From contig SCHM01000004.1 in the NCBI GenBank assembly GCA_004123355.1, positions 4,310,316 through 4,374,315 of the forward strand: a stretch of DNA of 64,000 nt. The letters are read 5' to 3'. The translations under genes and the position numbers were made by a program. The notes beneath the pieces were generated by a model. The model was not told the DNA's origin, ran no database searches, and saw only the letters and a list, made by a program, of their open reading frames with translations. The stretch comes from Amphirosellinia nigrospora (lineage: Eukaryota > Ascomycota > Sordariomycetes > Xylariales > Xylariaceae). Shown one piece after another: positions 1 to 12,096 of this stretch. Position 1 is the first letter of the stretch. Each line of letters opens with the position of its first letter.

Positions 1-1758
1 ATATTTCTAAAGCGAGGTATTTTATAACACAATGAAACAAATGCTACCCCGAGTCAGTGATGTCGGGTTTTGCGACGAGGGTAAGGAGGTAATGAAATCC
101 AACAGGAGAGGGAAACATGATCTGAATCAAAATCGGAGGCCAAGTCACATGATATTGCAGGGGTCTCTCTTGGTTGGCCCCACCTCGATTCCTGAGATGG
201 TAGGTATGATTTCACCGTGGATCATGCCCCTGTACAAGTATGTACAATATTTCTCGCGTCACCCTCCCTAGACCAATAACGTGAGATGATTCCTCAGCGC
301 GCTACCACCAAAACCGTGACCCTACTCAATAAACAAACAGCCCTAAGGGCGATCCGGAGCGACAGAAAGAACAAAGACATATTCTAGCCGTCCACACTTG
401 GTATTGGTGATGATCTCATTGAGCCAGCCGCTTTCATCATAGCCCAGGAATTAGGTAATATCGTCACGCCAAGCACTATTGGATCTGTCGAAAACCAGCG
501 GCATCTCTCTTGAAAAATAAGTACGTAGGTTAGGTTCCTGCGGACCGAAAACGGCTCCATAGCCTAGAACGTCTAGGCCATACTCTTAGTAACGATTAGG
601 ATCCAAGGAATAGAAAAACGTACAAGAGTATTATCAACAACTCAATATGGTCGGCTTGTCACTGTTGTGGTAGGGATAGAGCCGGACGGCTCTCTCATTA
701 CTTTGGTAATAGCTCCTCCTTTCTAGACAACGTCACCCGCCCAGCAAACACGTTCCATCCTCGGCATAGAATAGCGAATTTTGAGTCTTGTTTCCTGTTG
801 CGCAGTGTTTGCAGCAATCTTTGGAACGGGTTAGGTAAAGATATCACCTCGACTCTTGACGGTCTTTCCAGCTGCGGGATGCCCCGCCACCACTGGCGCC
901 GCGTCGCAGAAGGGGCGCCACTGGGTAGGGATTGATTGTCACATGGTTCTCGTCAGTCAAGGTCCAATGTCGGTCCAGGTCAGATCGAAACCACGCGATT
1001 GGGATTCGAAGTGCTTGGTTGAGTCGGGACCATCAGCCCCGGACGCACCCGGACACATTGAGAAATCTACATATATGCAGTTATCTGAACACGTAGGTAA
1101 AGCTACCTACCTAAGCCACCACTCGCCGCACCCAGCCGACGATTCTGTCATTCTTCCATTCGCTCAATATAGACCTTGACGTCCCGAAAACTAGGTGCAC
1201 CAATGACCGGTCGTGTGTACAGTCTTGAGACCAATCGGGTTTTAAGAAAACGGCAGGATTGTTGATCGCAACTAGAAACGAATATGAACAGCGCCATTAG
1301 CATGCCATGGTTAATTAAAAGCCGGTGTTTAACGGGCGCATGGGCAGGCCAGTATTTCGCTAGCAATGAACAGGATAGCCCACCAATTCAATAACTTTCC
1401 AGACTGCCAACAATTTATCAACTACACATATTCCTATTCAAAGTACGTGCCTGCTATTCGGTCGAGGATTACGTATGAACATACTAAATTAAGGTACTGG
1501 CCGGCCGCATGGCGATGGCCACCAACCCCGCTAAGAAAGACCATTGTCTGGATCGTCCTAAAGGATTCAGGTTGGGGTAAGGAAGGAACATGCCGGGTGT
1601 CGCGTTGAGTCACGTTGAGTGCAGCAGCTCTACCACAAGGCTTGTGTGAATTTCTCATCGTGCTTGTCAACATTCCCTTACATTAGGGCTCCAGCGATAT
1701 TTACCAAATTAATCACCAGACATCCCAATACACCAACATCAAGCATCAAGACGTATCT
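1..1758. other. Intergenic, no gene recognised
   Basis: I see no coding region with family similarity. Short ORFs in this stretch lack splice support or recognisable motifs. A CCTA/TAGG tetranucleotide patch (about 1093-1116) is of the kind scattered through the window. The last few hundred bases presumably hold the promoter of the hydrolase gene. Confidence 0.5.
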
Positions 1759-2821
1759 ATGGATGAGAACACCCCTAATCGCTACCGCCTCGACACCGAC
1801 AGCTCGGCGTCGCTGACCCTCCCTGACGGTCGAACGCTTAGTTATGCGCAGTATGGCTTGCTGACGGGCCCCGCAGTCTTCTATGTCCACGGCTTGCCTG
1901 GTTCGCGGCTCGAAGGAGCTCTCTTCGACGCACCAGCTATCACGCCTCGTGCTCGCATCATCTCTGTCGAGCGGCCAGGTTATGGTCTGAGCACGCCACA
2001 GCCAAACAGAACCATCCTGGACCATACAAAGGATATAGACTATCTCGCAAAGCACCTCAATCTGGATAGTTATGCTGTACTAGGTATCTCGGGAGGTGGT
2101 CCCTATGCCCTCGCTTGCGCAGCTGCATTGCCGGCGGACAAGCTCAAGGCGGTAGGCCTTATCTGCGGGTTGGGGCCGCCTGAGCTTGGGACGAAGGGGA
2201 GTAAGTAGTCCCGGAGCCGTTTCGTTCTTAATACGGGCTAGCGATATCTTAAGAACTGCCACATTCTCATGATCCTTCACGAATACACTCCTATAAGCAG
2301 TGCTGACTTCGGACGTGGCAGTGGATTTATTGCATCGGGTCGGATTTACCATCGGGTTCCCGTATTTCCCTGGGGTGACTCGCTGGTGGTTTTCGCGACA
2401 GACTTTCGCACGAGTTGACCTGACCGACGAAGAGCGGCTTGACCGGTTCCAGAAAGAATGGAGCAAGGCGAAAGCGAAAGCACATCCCAAGGACGTTGCG
2501 GCCTTGGACGATCCCGACCTCGTCCGGTGGATAGTACGGAACCAGCGCGAGGCGTACCGTCAGGGTGCCGGGGCTTTCGCGCTGGACGGACATCTCGACT
2601 GCTTCGACTTCGGCTTTCGAATCGAAGATATCCGAGCCGACCTACCGGTCCACCTATGGTATGGCGAACATGACACCCACGTGCCCAAAAGCCACGGCGA
2701 GGGGATTGCTGCTCGGCTGGGGCCGAACGCGCGGTTGCACATAGAGGATGAAACTCACGGCTCCCTTACCTGGAACTGTCGAGTCCGCGCACTAGACGAT
2801 CTAATTGAGGCGATGACATAG
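1759..2821 (+). CDS. Alpha/beta hydrolase, 320 aa, one intron
   Basis: Serine hydrolase of the alpha/beta fold; substrate not predictable. Exon 1 is 1759-2200, the intron 2201-2300 (GTAAGT...CAG, phase 1) and exon 2 2301-2821, ending in TAG. The product has the oxyanion motif YVHGLPGSR (about residues 42-50), ERPGYGLS after strand 4, the nucleophile elbow GISGGGPYA with Ser111, an acid candidate Asp272 in YGEHDTHVP, and His300 in EDETHGSL, so the triad is complete. There is no signal peptide, so it is probably cytosolic. Length fits epoxide-hydrolase or lipase-like fungal members. The ATG was chosen as the first one in frame before the conserved core. Unlike many neighbours it reads through without a frameshift. 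Confidence 0.88.
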
Positions 2822-3538
2822 AAGTCACGCCGAAGAGAATGTATTAGTAGCTGTGACAATTTGTAGATCCCCACTCCCTCGTACATAATATCAGATCTCC
2901 ACTCCATACTCCCGAATCACGGTTCACGGCATTCAGCTCTGGATCATATCTCTGCATATACGGTAGAGCGGCACTTCAGAGTTTGACTGTTACCACGGAC
3001 TCTTCACGATGATGCCTGTAGGTTACAAAAAGCCAAGACTTTGCCGGCTAGTTGGACCCCGACCAAGATACTTTTCAGGGATAGGCTGAGGTCAAGCGCG
3101 GAAGAAAACGTCTAACAGGGCACGGACGTACCATAAGGAGGATTTATCCGACCATCAGCGAAGCAAAAGGTTAATTTAGTTAATGCATAGTAAATAAATT
3201 ATTCATACGAGCTGAATGACACAATTGGTCTCAGTTAGGGATGGAAAGAGCTAGTGTCTACCTTTTTACACAAACAGAAACCTCTATATGATATCTCTCG
3301 TATCGTCAGTATTCTAGCACTTGTTTTTTAGGTCCATTGTGATCGTCGAAGAGAAAAGGCCAGCCAATCACCCTCGTTAAGGGGTATCGGCGTTCTCCGA
3401 GAGCCGTTACCCCCGCCTTGAACCGTTGGCTCTCTCCAAAATTCGTTTACTTAAGCAACCAATACGCGATGCCAGGAGATCTACGTGTATATAACGACAT
3501 TTTATAGTCTTCATTATCTTTAGCTTTGGCTTTTCGAC
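2822..3538. other. Intergenic, 717 bp
   Basis: AT-rich spacer between two same-strand genes; nothing recognisable. It should contain the hydrolase terminator and the cytosine deaminase promoter. Confidence 0.5.
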
Positions 3539-4432
3539 ATGGTCGCAATGGACGACCAACAGGGCCTCGCGCTTGCTCTCGAAGAGGCAAGGAAGGGGTA
3601 CGAAGAAGGCGGGATACCAGTAAGATCACTGCTATTCGAAATGCTACTAGCTGCAAAAACCACGGCTCTGATCACCATGGCATTGCACAGATAGGCGCCG
3701 CCCTCGTGGCGGCGGATGGCAGAGTACTCGGCCGTGGGCACAACATGAGGGTACAGAACGGCAATCCAATTCTTCATGTGAGCCGACTCCTCTTTCTAGT
3801 CTTCTTTTCTCGCCCAGGGACTCACAAGAGTTGTCAGGGTATAAAATGAGAGTGATTCACTAGACTAAAGAAGGATCATGACTATCCCAGGGCGAAACTT
3901 CATGCCTCCAGAACGCTGGGCGTCTGCCGTCTTCTGCGTACCGAGGTAGCACTATGTATACAACGTTATCACCGTGTGATATGTGTAAGACTTACTGCCC
4001 CATCTTTTCTCATCCTCGTTTTTCATGTGTCTTTTATGAAATCGGTCGATCAAACTGTGTGTGGGAGGCAGCGTAAAAGTGCTCGAGACTGAAAGAAGAC
4101 TTCCAAAGGCACCGGTGCCTGCCTCCTGTACGGCATCTCGCGAGTTGTCATCGGGGAAAATAGGACCTTTCTAGGAGGAGAGGCCTATCTGAAGGAGCGC
4201 GGCGTTAAAGTCATCGTTCTTGATTCTCCAGAATGCCGAGAAGTGATGGAGAGATTTATTGCAGAGAGGCCAGAGGTCTGGTAAGTGTCCCTTTGACTCC
4301 TTGCTATGTTATGTTATCTGCGGTGCCGGAAAGAACTGAATAGGTATATGTTATAGGAATGAGGATATTGGTGTCGAAGAAAGAGTCTACTCTAAGCACC
4401 AACGAGGAAAACCGGAAGAGAGTCTAGGGTAA
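3539..4432 (+). CDS. FCY1: Cytosine deaminase, five exons, 169 aa
   Basis: Zinc-dependent deaminase of the pyrimidine salvage pathway (cytosine to uracil, and 5-fluorocytosine to 5-fluorouracil in the known family). No single ORF is long, so the gene must be read across splices: exons 3539-3619, 3691-3777, 3891-3984, 4109-4280 and 4357-4432, all with GT-AG introns and matching phases. The product follows the yeast enzyme along its length: KGYEEGGIP, GRGHNMRVQNG, the zinc/catalytic HGE (His56, Glu58) and SPCDMC (Cys85, Cys88), then GENRTFLGGEAYLKERGV and a C-terminal ERPEVWNEDIG. Intron 2 falls exactly between His56 and the GE of the catalytic motif. Length is close to the yeast 158 aa. All active-site residues are present and no frameshift is needed. 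It is probably cytosolic. Confidence 0.93.
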
Positions 4433-4762
4433 TATATGTGCTAAATTATGCGACGTGCGGCTTCCAGTTGCTATTGAGGCTTCGGTAGGGAATGCTCAAA
4501 GCGATGTTGGTAAGTGGCTTCCCCAACATAATATGAATGCGCCACACATCATTTCTGGGTTGTACTATCTGATTTGAGAACTCTTCCAACTGGAGCCTTC
4601 CCTGGACAATATTGGATTGGATGTATATATTGTAGTCTGGGCTATGATTATTAGGTGATAGTGAGGTCTGGTGTAAAAACTAACAATCCATCAACCTTTT
4701 GGTTTATGCCTTGATTTATTATCGATTCATGTCAATAACCTACCCGCATAAGAGTCTGCACT

Positions 4763-5727
4763 ATGGCGACGTTATTGGCAGTCCCCCGAGAAATTCGTGA
4801 CATAATATACCACTTCACGTTTGCTGGGTCTCACCTTCAATTCGGAGCGGGTGTCATGAACCGATATTGTCGCTGGCATTTCGAAGGGCACGCGGAAATT
4901 CTTTTCACCTGTAATATGTGCTATGAAGAAGGGCGGCCGGCCTTCTAGGACGAGGTGATTGGTAAGAAATCTTCTTGGAATATTATTTCCCCCCTCGTTT
5001 TGACATACTATGTCCTTCGGCTTCTGCCGATCACTGACCTCGACGTTACAGTACACGGTCACGGAACATGGCCAATCACAACAGTCGACCAGCTGAGCCG
5101 AAACCTCGGTAGCTTCGAAAAATCTCGCATCAGGCATATTCGATCTGTTCGTGCGAGCTTGGTTGCGGACGGCAAGAATAAGCATGCCCTGGATCAATTT
5201 CCTCGGCTTGAAACATGCGAATTTATGGGCTCCCATTTTATAAACACTCAACACGCGCTTGGAAACGACGACCAGAGTTGGCTCGATTATGGCTTGTCTA
5301 AACAGTTCCCAGGTTCAGATCCGCATCGAGCTTTGCTGGAACAATGCAAACTAGATGTCAAGCAATACAAGATTCAATTCCTGTTGAGGTTCTGGGTTAT
5401 GAACATCAAGTCCCACTTACCGTACCAGACACAAACAAAAGTAAGTAAGATGAGCATTTCCCGATGATTTCCCGCGTTCCCTGCGACGCCAAATGGTGTG
5501 TTATCTAACCCGAATGCTAGGGGATCTGGGTAAACATGACTACAAAGAAGTGCTTTGTCGGGCGTTGTCCCAGCATACTAGACACAAAGACCCAAGACGA
5601 AGAAGGCTTCCAACGCGTCCTCGCCGATACTTCTCAGCGGGAGACGCAATCAGACCAGTCATCAGACATAGATCGCATTAGCAATGAAGCTCAAGCCGGG
5701 GATAGTGATGACACCATTGCGGAATGA
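4763..5727 (+). pseudogene. F-box/2EXR-like protein with one in-frame TAG
   Basis: The start MATLLAVPREIRDIIYHFTF resembles the N-terminus of fungal 2EXR or F-box-like proteins (short hydrophobic 'L..P.EIRD.IY' motif). Exon 1 is 4763-5440, the intron 5441-5520 (GTAAGT...TAG, phase 0) and exon 2 5521-5727, ending TGA, with an acidic Ser/Asp-rich tail. An in-frame TAG at 4946-4948 interrupts the same frame after EEGRPAF, and coding continues immediately with DEVIGKKSSW. Because the reading frame and codon character persist on both sides, this is a single nonsense substitution (perhaps TGG to TAG), not a gene end. It could be a recent pseudogene or a sequence error. Function unknown. Confidence 0.6.
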
Positions 5728-6048
5728 AGGAAGAATATCATTGACTTCAGCGACCTATTTCTTTTTCATTCTAGTCGAGTGGATTATAGCTGAGTATAAA
5801 CAACAGTCGTTATCATAATAAGCGCTTAGAGGTAGTTTGGGATTTGGATCTTCCTAGACGGAGGGTCTTGGCGGGAAGGATAAGGAACTATAAGTAGGAA
5901 AGTTAATTAAATACAGCGTGAGACTGTAAATAAGCTAATGCGAGTTTGAACTGATAAGACACATATACCTTCATATCTCTAGCTAGCAAGTGTCAGATAC
6001 TTATGTTCTTGTATACGTTGTATATACACTGTTAGCGGGAACGATGTT
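5728..6048. other. Convergent intergenic, 321 bp
   Basis: AT-rich spacer between converging genes; expected to hold both 3' ends. No other feature seen. Confidence 0.5.
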
Positions 6049-7028
6049 CTAGTCATGATCCTCCTCCGCCAGTCCGGGACATCCCTCCATTCTGTCATCG
6101 GGGTACTCGAATTTACACCAGAAGCAATAATGATGAGTCTTTCTGAGATACTTCACGAGCTGTCGTAGCTTTTCGTCGGCCTCGAGCTCATTAAATTCAT
6201 CGAGTTCCTCGTCCTCCTCATCGAGGTCTTCGACTAATGCGTATGTAGTCTCCGTCTTCCCCGTCGCTTTCCGATCATCTTCATCCTCTAGGTCGTCTTC
6301 ATACGCGGGCAAACGCGTCGTCGAGCTCTGCTGTAGGTCATATTTCATCCTTCGATCGCGCTCTGCCTCCTCTCGCTGGCGAACCAAGCCCCTCCACACG
6401 ACGGGTATGGACTTGAGCGGCCTCGTTGATATTTTCCGCTTCTTCTTCTTCTCAGGCGCCGCCGCACTGTCCGCGTCACTCGCATCATCATCATCGACGG
6501 CGGAGCCCGTCTGCTTCTCCTCGTCCATGCGCTCACACACCTTCATGGCAGCATAGACCTGGCGTTCGCAGCGCGCCATCTCGCGCTCTCTGCGGACGCG
6601 ATCGCGGAACTCGTTCTCGTCGAGCTTGACCTTCTTCTCCACGGTCTCGGCAGCCTCCCGGAGTTTCCGCTTGCGCTCGGAATCCAGGCCGATGCCGGCA
6701 CGGTCATCCTTCATCTCGGGGCGGATCGGCTCGACTCGGGCGCCCGCGGCGTTCTCCTTGCTGCCCAGGGCGCCGCCTTTGAAGCCCATCTTGGCCATCA
6801 TGGCGAGGCCTTTGCTCTTCTTGGCCTGTGCACCCTCGAGCATGGACTTAGACAGGGCTGCCTCGCGGGCCTCGCGCTCCTCGGCTGCTAGCTCGGCTTT
6901 TGACTTGACGCGGCCCTTGATCTCGCCCTCGCGTTTTAGTCGCTGTCGCCGTTGCAGCGAGGTCTCAACCGCTTTGGCCTCCTCCCAAAAGTCATGTTCA
7001 TGTAGTCGTCATCTTCATCTGACGCCAT
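6049..7028 (-). CDS. G-patch protein, GPATCH11/DUF4187 family
   Basis: Resembles metazoan GPATCH11 (CCDC75): a G-patch region KGLAMMAKMGFKGGALG followed by a glycine-rich GIG segment, a long charged coiled-coil-like middle, and the family's diagnostic end, YLRKTHHYCFWCKFEYPDD then CPGLAEEDHD, probably a Cys-containing metal site. The family is nuclear and linked to RNA helicase activation or splicing (family knowledge). The continuous ORF begins at an internal Met (6843), but the true N-terminus appears to be ATG at 7028 (MASDEDDDYMNMTF). The two pieces are out of register by one missing base at the CCCAAAA/TTTTGGG run near 6984-6991, matching the deletion pattern seen across the window. Stop TAG at 6051-6049. 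Confidence 0.82.
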
Positions 7029-7558
7029 ATTTACGGTTTTCTGGTCCGACTCTCACTTGCTACACGACGGCAAAGTATAGTAGGTAGTGTTTGATACCAC
7101 GATTGCTTTTAGGAATCAAGTGGGAAAATTGAAAGAGGGTTATGTAGGTAGTTTACAGTAGATTATCTGAGTGCTGGTTGGACATTTGGTTTGCAAAGGA
7201 AAAGTGGAGCAGCCTAACCCTTCCACTCAATACTCGTAATATAATTCTTCATTACTCACCAGGAGATCCGTTAAATATAGCTAGGTGTTGCTAAAACCTA
7301 TGGTATCATGACAGCGAAGATGCGTGCAACTGAAGCTATTCTTACTTCAGAGTCCGACAGATTTGCTAGGAAGAAAGTACATGGTCTATGGTAACATTGG
7401 CGCTTCAAATCTGTGACCAGCAGACAGGCCTAATTATGGCAGCAGCCACAGTAGCTAGAAACGCCCATCATGATGAGACAAGGCCAAGTTGTCCAAAAAA
7501 AAAAAAGGAAGTAAAGAGAGCCCAAACCACAAACGCCGACCCTCAGACATACTCGCTC
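7029..7558. other. Intergenic, 530 bp
   Basis: Lies between the G-patch gene start and the 3' end of the kinase gene. Contains an A-run near 7496-7506. No further feature recognised. Confidence 0.5.
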
Positions 7559-8834
7559 TTATGTCTCATCGTCGGGGAGCTGGTCAATCACCTGCTCCAC
7601 CATTGTTATCAATTCGTTAATGTCCGGCCGCTCGGTAGGCTCGACACTCAAGCATTTCCTCACTACTTCCTTGATGGGCTCGCTGATTACACCAGTCTCA
7701 GCAGTCGAGTTTGCCCCGACAGTGTTCTTCACTTTCTTCTGCCTTTGTGGTCCCTCGTCGGGGAATCTCCAATCGCCGCCCAGGACACACATGCTAAGAG
7801 TACCACCAGTCTCATCACTGCGCATCTCGAAAGGCGATTTGCCTACTAGGCAAGCATATAGTGTGCATCCCAGGGACCAGATGTCGACCTTGGTGTCGAT
7901 AACCGTTCCCGTCTTGACATCGAACAACTCAGGGGCGCGATAAGGCATGGTGCTGTGCTCGGCCGCTATATCTTGCGTGGCAATGGCTAAGGACCGTGAC
8001 GTGATGGCTATGGGCGACTCTGCGATTGAGCCCAGATCCATGATAATGGGTTGTGAGCCGGAGTCATCGATCATGATGTTGCCTTGAGCGGTTATGTGGT
8101 TAGCTGACCCGAACTATACTTGGTTACTACTCGGCGAGGCTTACCTGGCTTAATATCCCTATGGGCGTATGAGCGTCGCTCGCCAGGTGCTACGACCTGC
8201 TCTTCGACCATTAAAGGTCTGGCTTGTTCTGTCTCGTCATCTGCGTCGGCGGCAGCCACAGCTCGGTTTCTCTTGGACCTCCGTTCGGGCCCGCCACATC
8301 CTCCTCGCCGGCCTTCGCGTTATCCATTTCCATGCGCTCTCCGCCACGCGGAGCGCGGTACTCATGCATGTACTTCATGGCCTTGCAGACGCCTAGAAAC
8401 AGGTGCATGAGCTCCTTTTGGGGGAAATTTGTGTGATTGACGAGGTTCGCATTGATGATGTCCTGCAGATTTCCCCGTCTGTAGTATGGTAGCAAGACAT
8501 AGACGGTCTTCGATTTCGGCATCGTTCCGTTCGCTGGCAATCGAGTAGTCGATGCTGTGGATGATGGAGGGCGTGTGCGCAAACGTCTTGTACGCCTCGA
8601 CTTCGCGCATGGCTTGTTGGACGGATTCGGTGCCGAAGGGACATCGGATCTTCTTCAGGGCGAACAGCTCTGCTGTCGCGGTGTCTTGTACGAGGTAAAC
8701 ATAGCTGAAGCCGCCCTCTCGAGCAAGCGCAAGATCTTGAAGGACCGGCTGTTGATCTTGAGGGTCGGGGAGCCAGGGAAACAGTTTAGGCAGTTCCCGA
8801 ACGAGTATACGAGGTCTTGTAGTAGTTGCGCCAT
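7559..8834 (-). CDS. ENV7/STK16-family Ser/Thr protein kinase, one intron, frameshifted
   Basis: NAK-family kinase like yeast Env7 and human STK16, which act at vacuolar or Golgi membranes (family knowledge). The N-terminus MAQLLQDLVYSFGNCLNCFP has Cys residues of the kind lipidated in this family. Next come GGFSYVYLVQD (glycine loop), FALKKIRCPFG (VAIK Lys), QAMREVEAY (alphaC Glu), LLPYYRRGNLQDII, the catalytic YAHRDIKPGN, MDLGS (DFG equivalent), PYRAPELF and DIWSLGCTLYA. The intron is 8083-8144 (GTAAGC...AAG), splitting the codon in DIKPG. An acidic insert before HRD is usual in fungal homologues. The frame slips three times, near 8714-8722, 8511-8522 and 8258-8275, each explainable by one or two lost bases. 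The kinase core residues are all present, so assembly error is likelier than decay. Confidence 0.85.
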
Positions 8835-9549
8835 GCCAGGCGAATAACGGGATTAATGGTCAACCGTGCGCAATGTATGTAAATGATCAAATGAACAGAT
8901 GAACTGAGAGCTGCACGGTTGTGATGGCGAATAATGTTGCAGGGTCTATGTCGCCGGCAGATGACGGATTGAGGCAGCACCGTTGGAAAGACTTTGGCGT
9001 GAAGCTGATTTCGGTGACCAGTCAATGAATGGTGAGGTCGCCGCGTCCCTGGTTCAATGTTTCCGTCAATGCTGGATACAATTGTTATTCTTTCTCTGCG
9101 TCGTACGTTGTATGTATCTGCATCTGGAAGGAGGCTGATGCCGCTCTGCGCCACAGTTATTGGTTATCGTCTTAAAATAGCAACTACTACCTACTTTAGG
9201 TTAGGCTATTGCGCCAACCTTGGTCAATTTTATGCATAAGTACTATACCTAGGTATGCTATTCCATACTAGGTCCATATCTACATCATTGATTGGAAGAA
9301 AGCTTCATTTGAGACCTTTTCAACTGACTTGATGTACCTACTAGGTAGGTAGTTATTTTCATACTACATATGCGTGTGATGGGAATATAACCACGACAAT
9401 TCCCTTACACACCTTGGGTTGCTCAACCTAGTCCACGAAATAGAGTGTTGTATCGAATTTTCACATCCTTCCAACTTTCACCTCTATTAGTGTACGGCGC
9501 AAATTCCATCACCACCAGGATCTCGGGCTTACGCCCCAACCAACCAATC
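8835..9549. other. Divergent promoter region between kinase and TRM82
   Basis: 715 bp between two divergently transcribed genes, hence probably a shared regulatory region. It contains a CCTACTAGGTAGGTAG patch at about 9335-9352, one of the recurrent TAGG/CCTA motifs. No coding feature recognised. Confidence 0.5.
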
Positions 9550-11265
9550 ATGGGCTTGCCATTTCAATTCCTCAGCCCACTGGGATGGGGCTCCAAGATT
9601 TTCTGCGCTGCAAAGGGATGCGGCATTCAGACTTTTGATCTAGGCGCGAGCTCTCAACCTCTGTTTTCATGGACTCATCCGTCCTTGAAGCAAGTAGACA
9701 ACGTCAACCAGGCCAAAGAAACGCATGAAATTGCGGAGGGAGAGGAACAAGCGGAGCAGCAGCCACCGTCGAAGCGGCGAAAGCTGGGCTCTGATGATAC
9801 CGAAGCTAATGCTCAGACAGAGGCTGGTCAAGGGCGCCAGACGCATTGGCTAATGGGAAGAAGAATCAGAAGAAAGGCAAGACAAGATGGACGCCACCCA
9901 AGCCAGAGGTACCTCTCGTGGTCCTCCTAACGGCTACGGCAGATGGGAGCCATGTGGTAGCAGTAACAGGACAGGACAAGACACTCTGGGTCTTCGAGCA
10001 TGACGGGAAAGGATCACTAACAGAGGTCTGTCAAAGGTATGTTTAAATCTAGGGGAAAACTTTGTAAAGGGGACCTTGAGAGTATTGTGCTCATACAAAA
10101 ACTACAGAGCTATGCCCAAACGTCCATGCTCTCTCACTCTTACAGCAGACGGGCGGACAATTCTGAGCGCTGACAAGTTCGGCGACGTCTACGCATTGCC
10201 TCTGGTTCCGGACCCAGGAGAAAGCGCCATCTCGACATTGGCCCCAATCTCTTCAATGACAGCGCCTGGATACTCTCAGCCATTGCGGGCCAATCACTTG
10301 ACGGTGCACTCGCAGCGCAATCGACGGGCACTCGAAGACCAGCAACGTCAGCGCGAGAGCAATGCGAAGCGGGACTTGCCAAAGGAAGGCCCCAAGTTTG
10401 CGCACGAGTTGTTGCTTGGTCATGTATCGATGCTGACGAGCGTTCTCGCCGCGAAGGACATATGTGACAGACCATATATCATCACGGCTGACCGCGACGA
10501 GCATATCCGTGTCTCCCGCGGCATGCCCCAACCACACGTCATCGAGACATATTGCTTTGGCCACAGATCTTTTGTCAACGCGCTATGTATCCATCCCTCT
10601 CAACCCGGCACTTTGATCTCGGGTGGCGGAGATAACGAGCTTTTCTTGTGGAACTGGCTGGCCGGAGAGCTACTATGCACCGTCGATCTTCTGGCGCATG
10701 TTCGCAAGGTCCTGCCAGATGCGACCAAGCCCGCGGTCGTGAGGCTGGTCGCGTTTCCAACGACGGAAGGGCTCGTCGTGGTGGCCATATGTGAACGGTA
10801 AGCATTGCAGACAAACCATTAGCGCTGACGAGAGAATTCACGCTGACGCCACGCAACAGAGTTCCGGCACTCTTCATCTACCAACTCAAAGGGCCCAACA
10901 CACTTGTGCATAGGGAAACCATTGAGTTGCGTGGGAACCCTCTGGATATTACGATGCTTGCGGCAGAGCAGGTTTTGCTTGCAGCTATCGATACGACCGA
11001 CGGTGACGGTGAAATATCTGTATTCGAGTGCGGTCAGGCCGGAGGACTCCTGACCCCTCAGGAGTCTATTCGGGGTACCATTGATATAGAGGCGCAACCG
11101 ATTCTCTCCAGGGAGGACTTGGAGAAGGCGCTATATACAGTCGAGCATCTACGAAAGACGGGTGACAATGGTGACAATAAAGGGGGCGACAATGGTGACA
11201 ATGAAGGGGGCGACGAAGCTGCTCCGGATATGTTTGAGCAAAGCCCCGAAACGATACTAGACTAG
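9550..11265 (+). CDS. TRM82: tRNA (guanine-N7)-methyltransferase non-catalytic subunit, WD40
   Basis: WD40 partner of Trm8 in m7G46 tRNA methylation (family role; nucleus). Start MGLPFQFLSPLGWG, then CAAKGCGIQTFDL and a basic linker PSKRRKLG. Later blades show PLVVLLTATADGSHVVAVTG, CSLTLTADGRTILSADKFGD, ELLLGHVSMLTSVL, the conserved YIITADRDEHIRVSR and SGGGDNELFLWNW. Introns are 10037-10107 and 10798-10859, both GT-AG and phase-consistent (AG|A and CG|A rebuild Arg codons). The frame slips once near 9832-9838 (GGGCGCCAG), fitting one lost C; otherwise the gene is complete to TAG at 11263-11265. The C-terminus has a small tandem repeat GDNGDNKGGDNGDNEGGD, coded at about 11161-11213. The ATG at 9550 was preferred over upstream in-frame start codons because similarity starts there. 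Confidence 0.88.
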
Positions 11266-11595
11266 GTACGATCCTACAAATAGGTTGAATTATCTGAAGG
11301 TATTCGGAGAAGAAACCAATGTGTGCCTAGTCACAATATCCGCAGGGGCAAGTCTCGTGGCTTACCGACATCTCTATATAGAAGCAGGGTCTTCCGTTAC
11401 TTACCCACCTGGTCACTGCCATTGTTAGCTCCGGAGTAAACCCTGCCCATGCAGCACATGAGGCTCTCCTCTGTCACATGGGTAATGCGGTATACTAGAT
11501 TGGATATTATGGTAGATCGCAACCAGGGTCAAGCGCTAAATTGCCATAGATGGTACCATGTATTATAAGTCACCCTTCAGGCCCAACGTAGCTAC

Positions 11596-11630
<35 letters not shown>

Positions 11631-12096
11631 GAGCACGAAGTTGCTCGTTAGAACGCTCTATTTCAGATGCTCTGGAACACGCACGGCACAGCATGTAAAT
11701 TTCTGAATGCAGTATCAATTAAAACAACATCGGTTGTCTTATCCCTCTATGTCCTATCTGAACGCCTGCTTACGAAGCACACCACACTAAAAGAATATTG
11801 GCTCAGCGAATGAGCACCGACGCGGCAGAAACATGTCGCGTTAATTCTTAACGGAACCCGTCTGGCCTGTGCCCGGCACCCGACCTCGCTTTTATTTCAT
11901 AAAACCCTAGCATGCAGATCCTCATGAAGAAAAAAAACCATATATCGGGGCCCTCATCCCATCAAAACGTCACGCCGTAAATGCAGTCCTCATTTAATCA
12001 GCAGGATCAGTGTTAATGCTGAATATGGAAGCTCGCCTAGGTCCATAACCCGCGGATATGGTATCTATGAGCTCGTCATTTCATGGATGGTATTGT
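11266..12096. other. Convergent intergenic with microsatellite
   Basis: 831 bp between converging TRM82 and YDJ1 genes; apart from the TTG repeat listed separately I see no feature. Confidence 0.5.
11596..11631. repeat. (TTG)12 microsatellite
   Basis: Twelve perfect tandem copies of TTG in non-coding sequence between two convergent genes. Likely length-polymorphic between strains. Confidence 0.95.

Noticed and set aside
1678-2055. 125-codon minus-strand ORF
   Set aside because: Antisense shadow of the alpha/beta hydrolase first exon.
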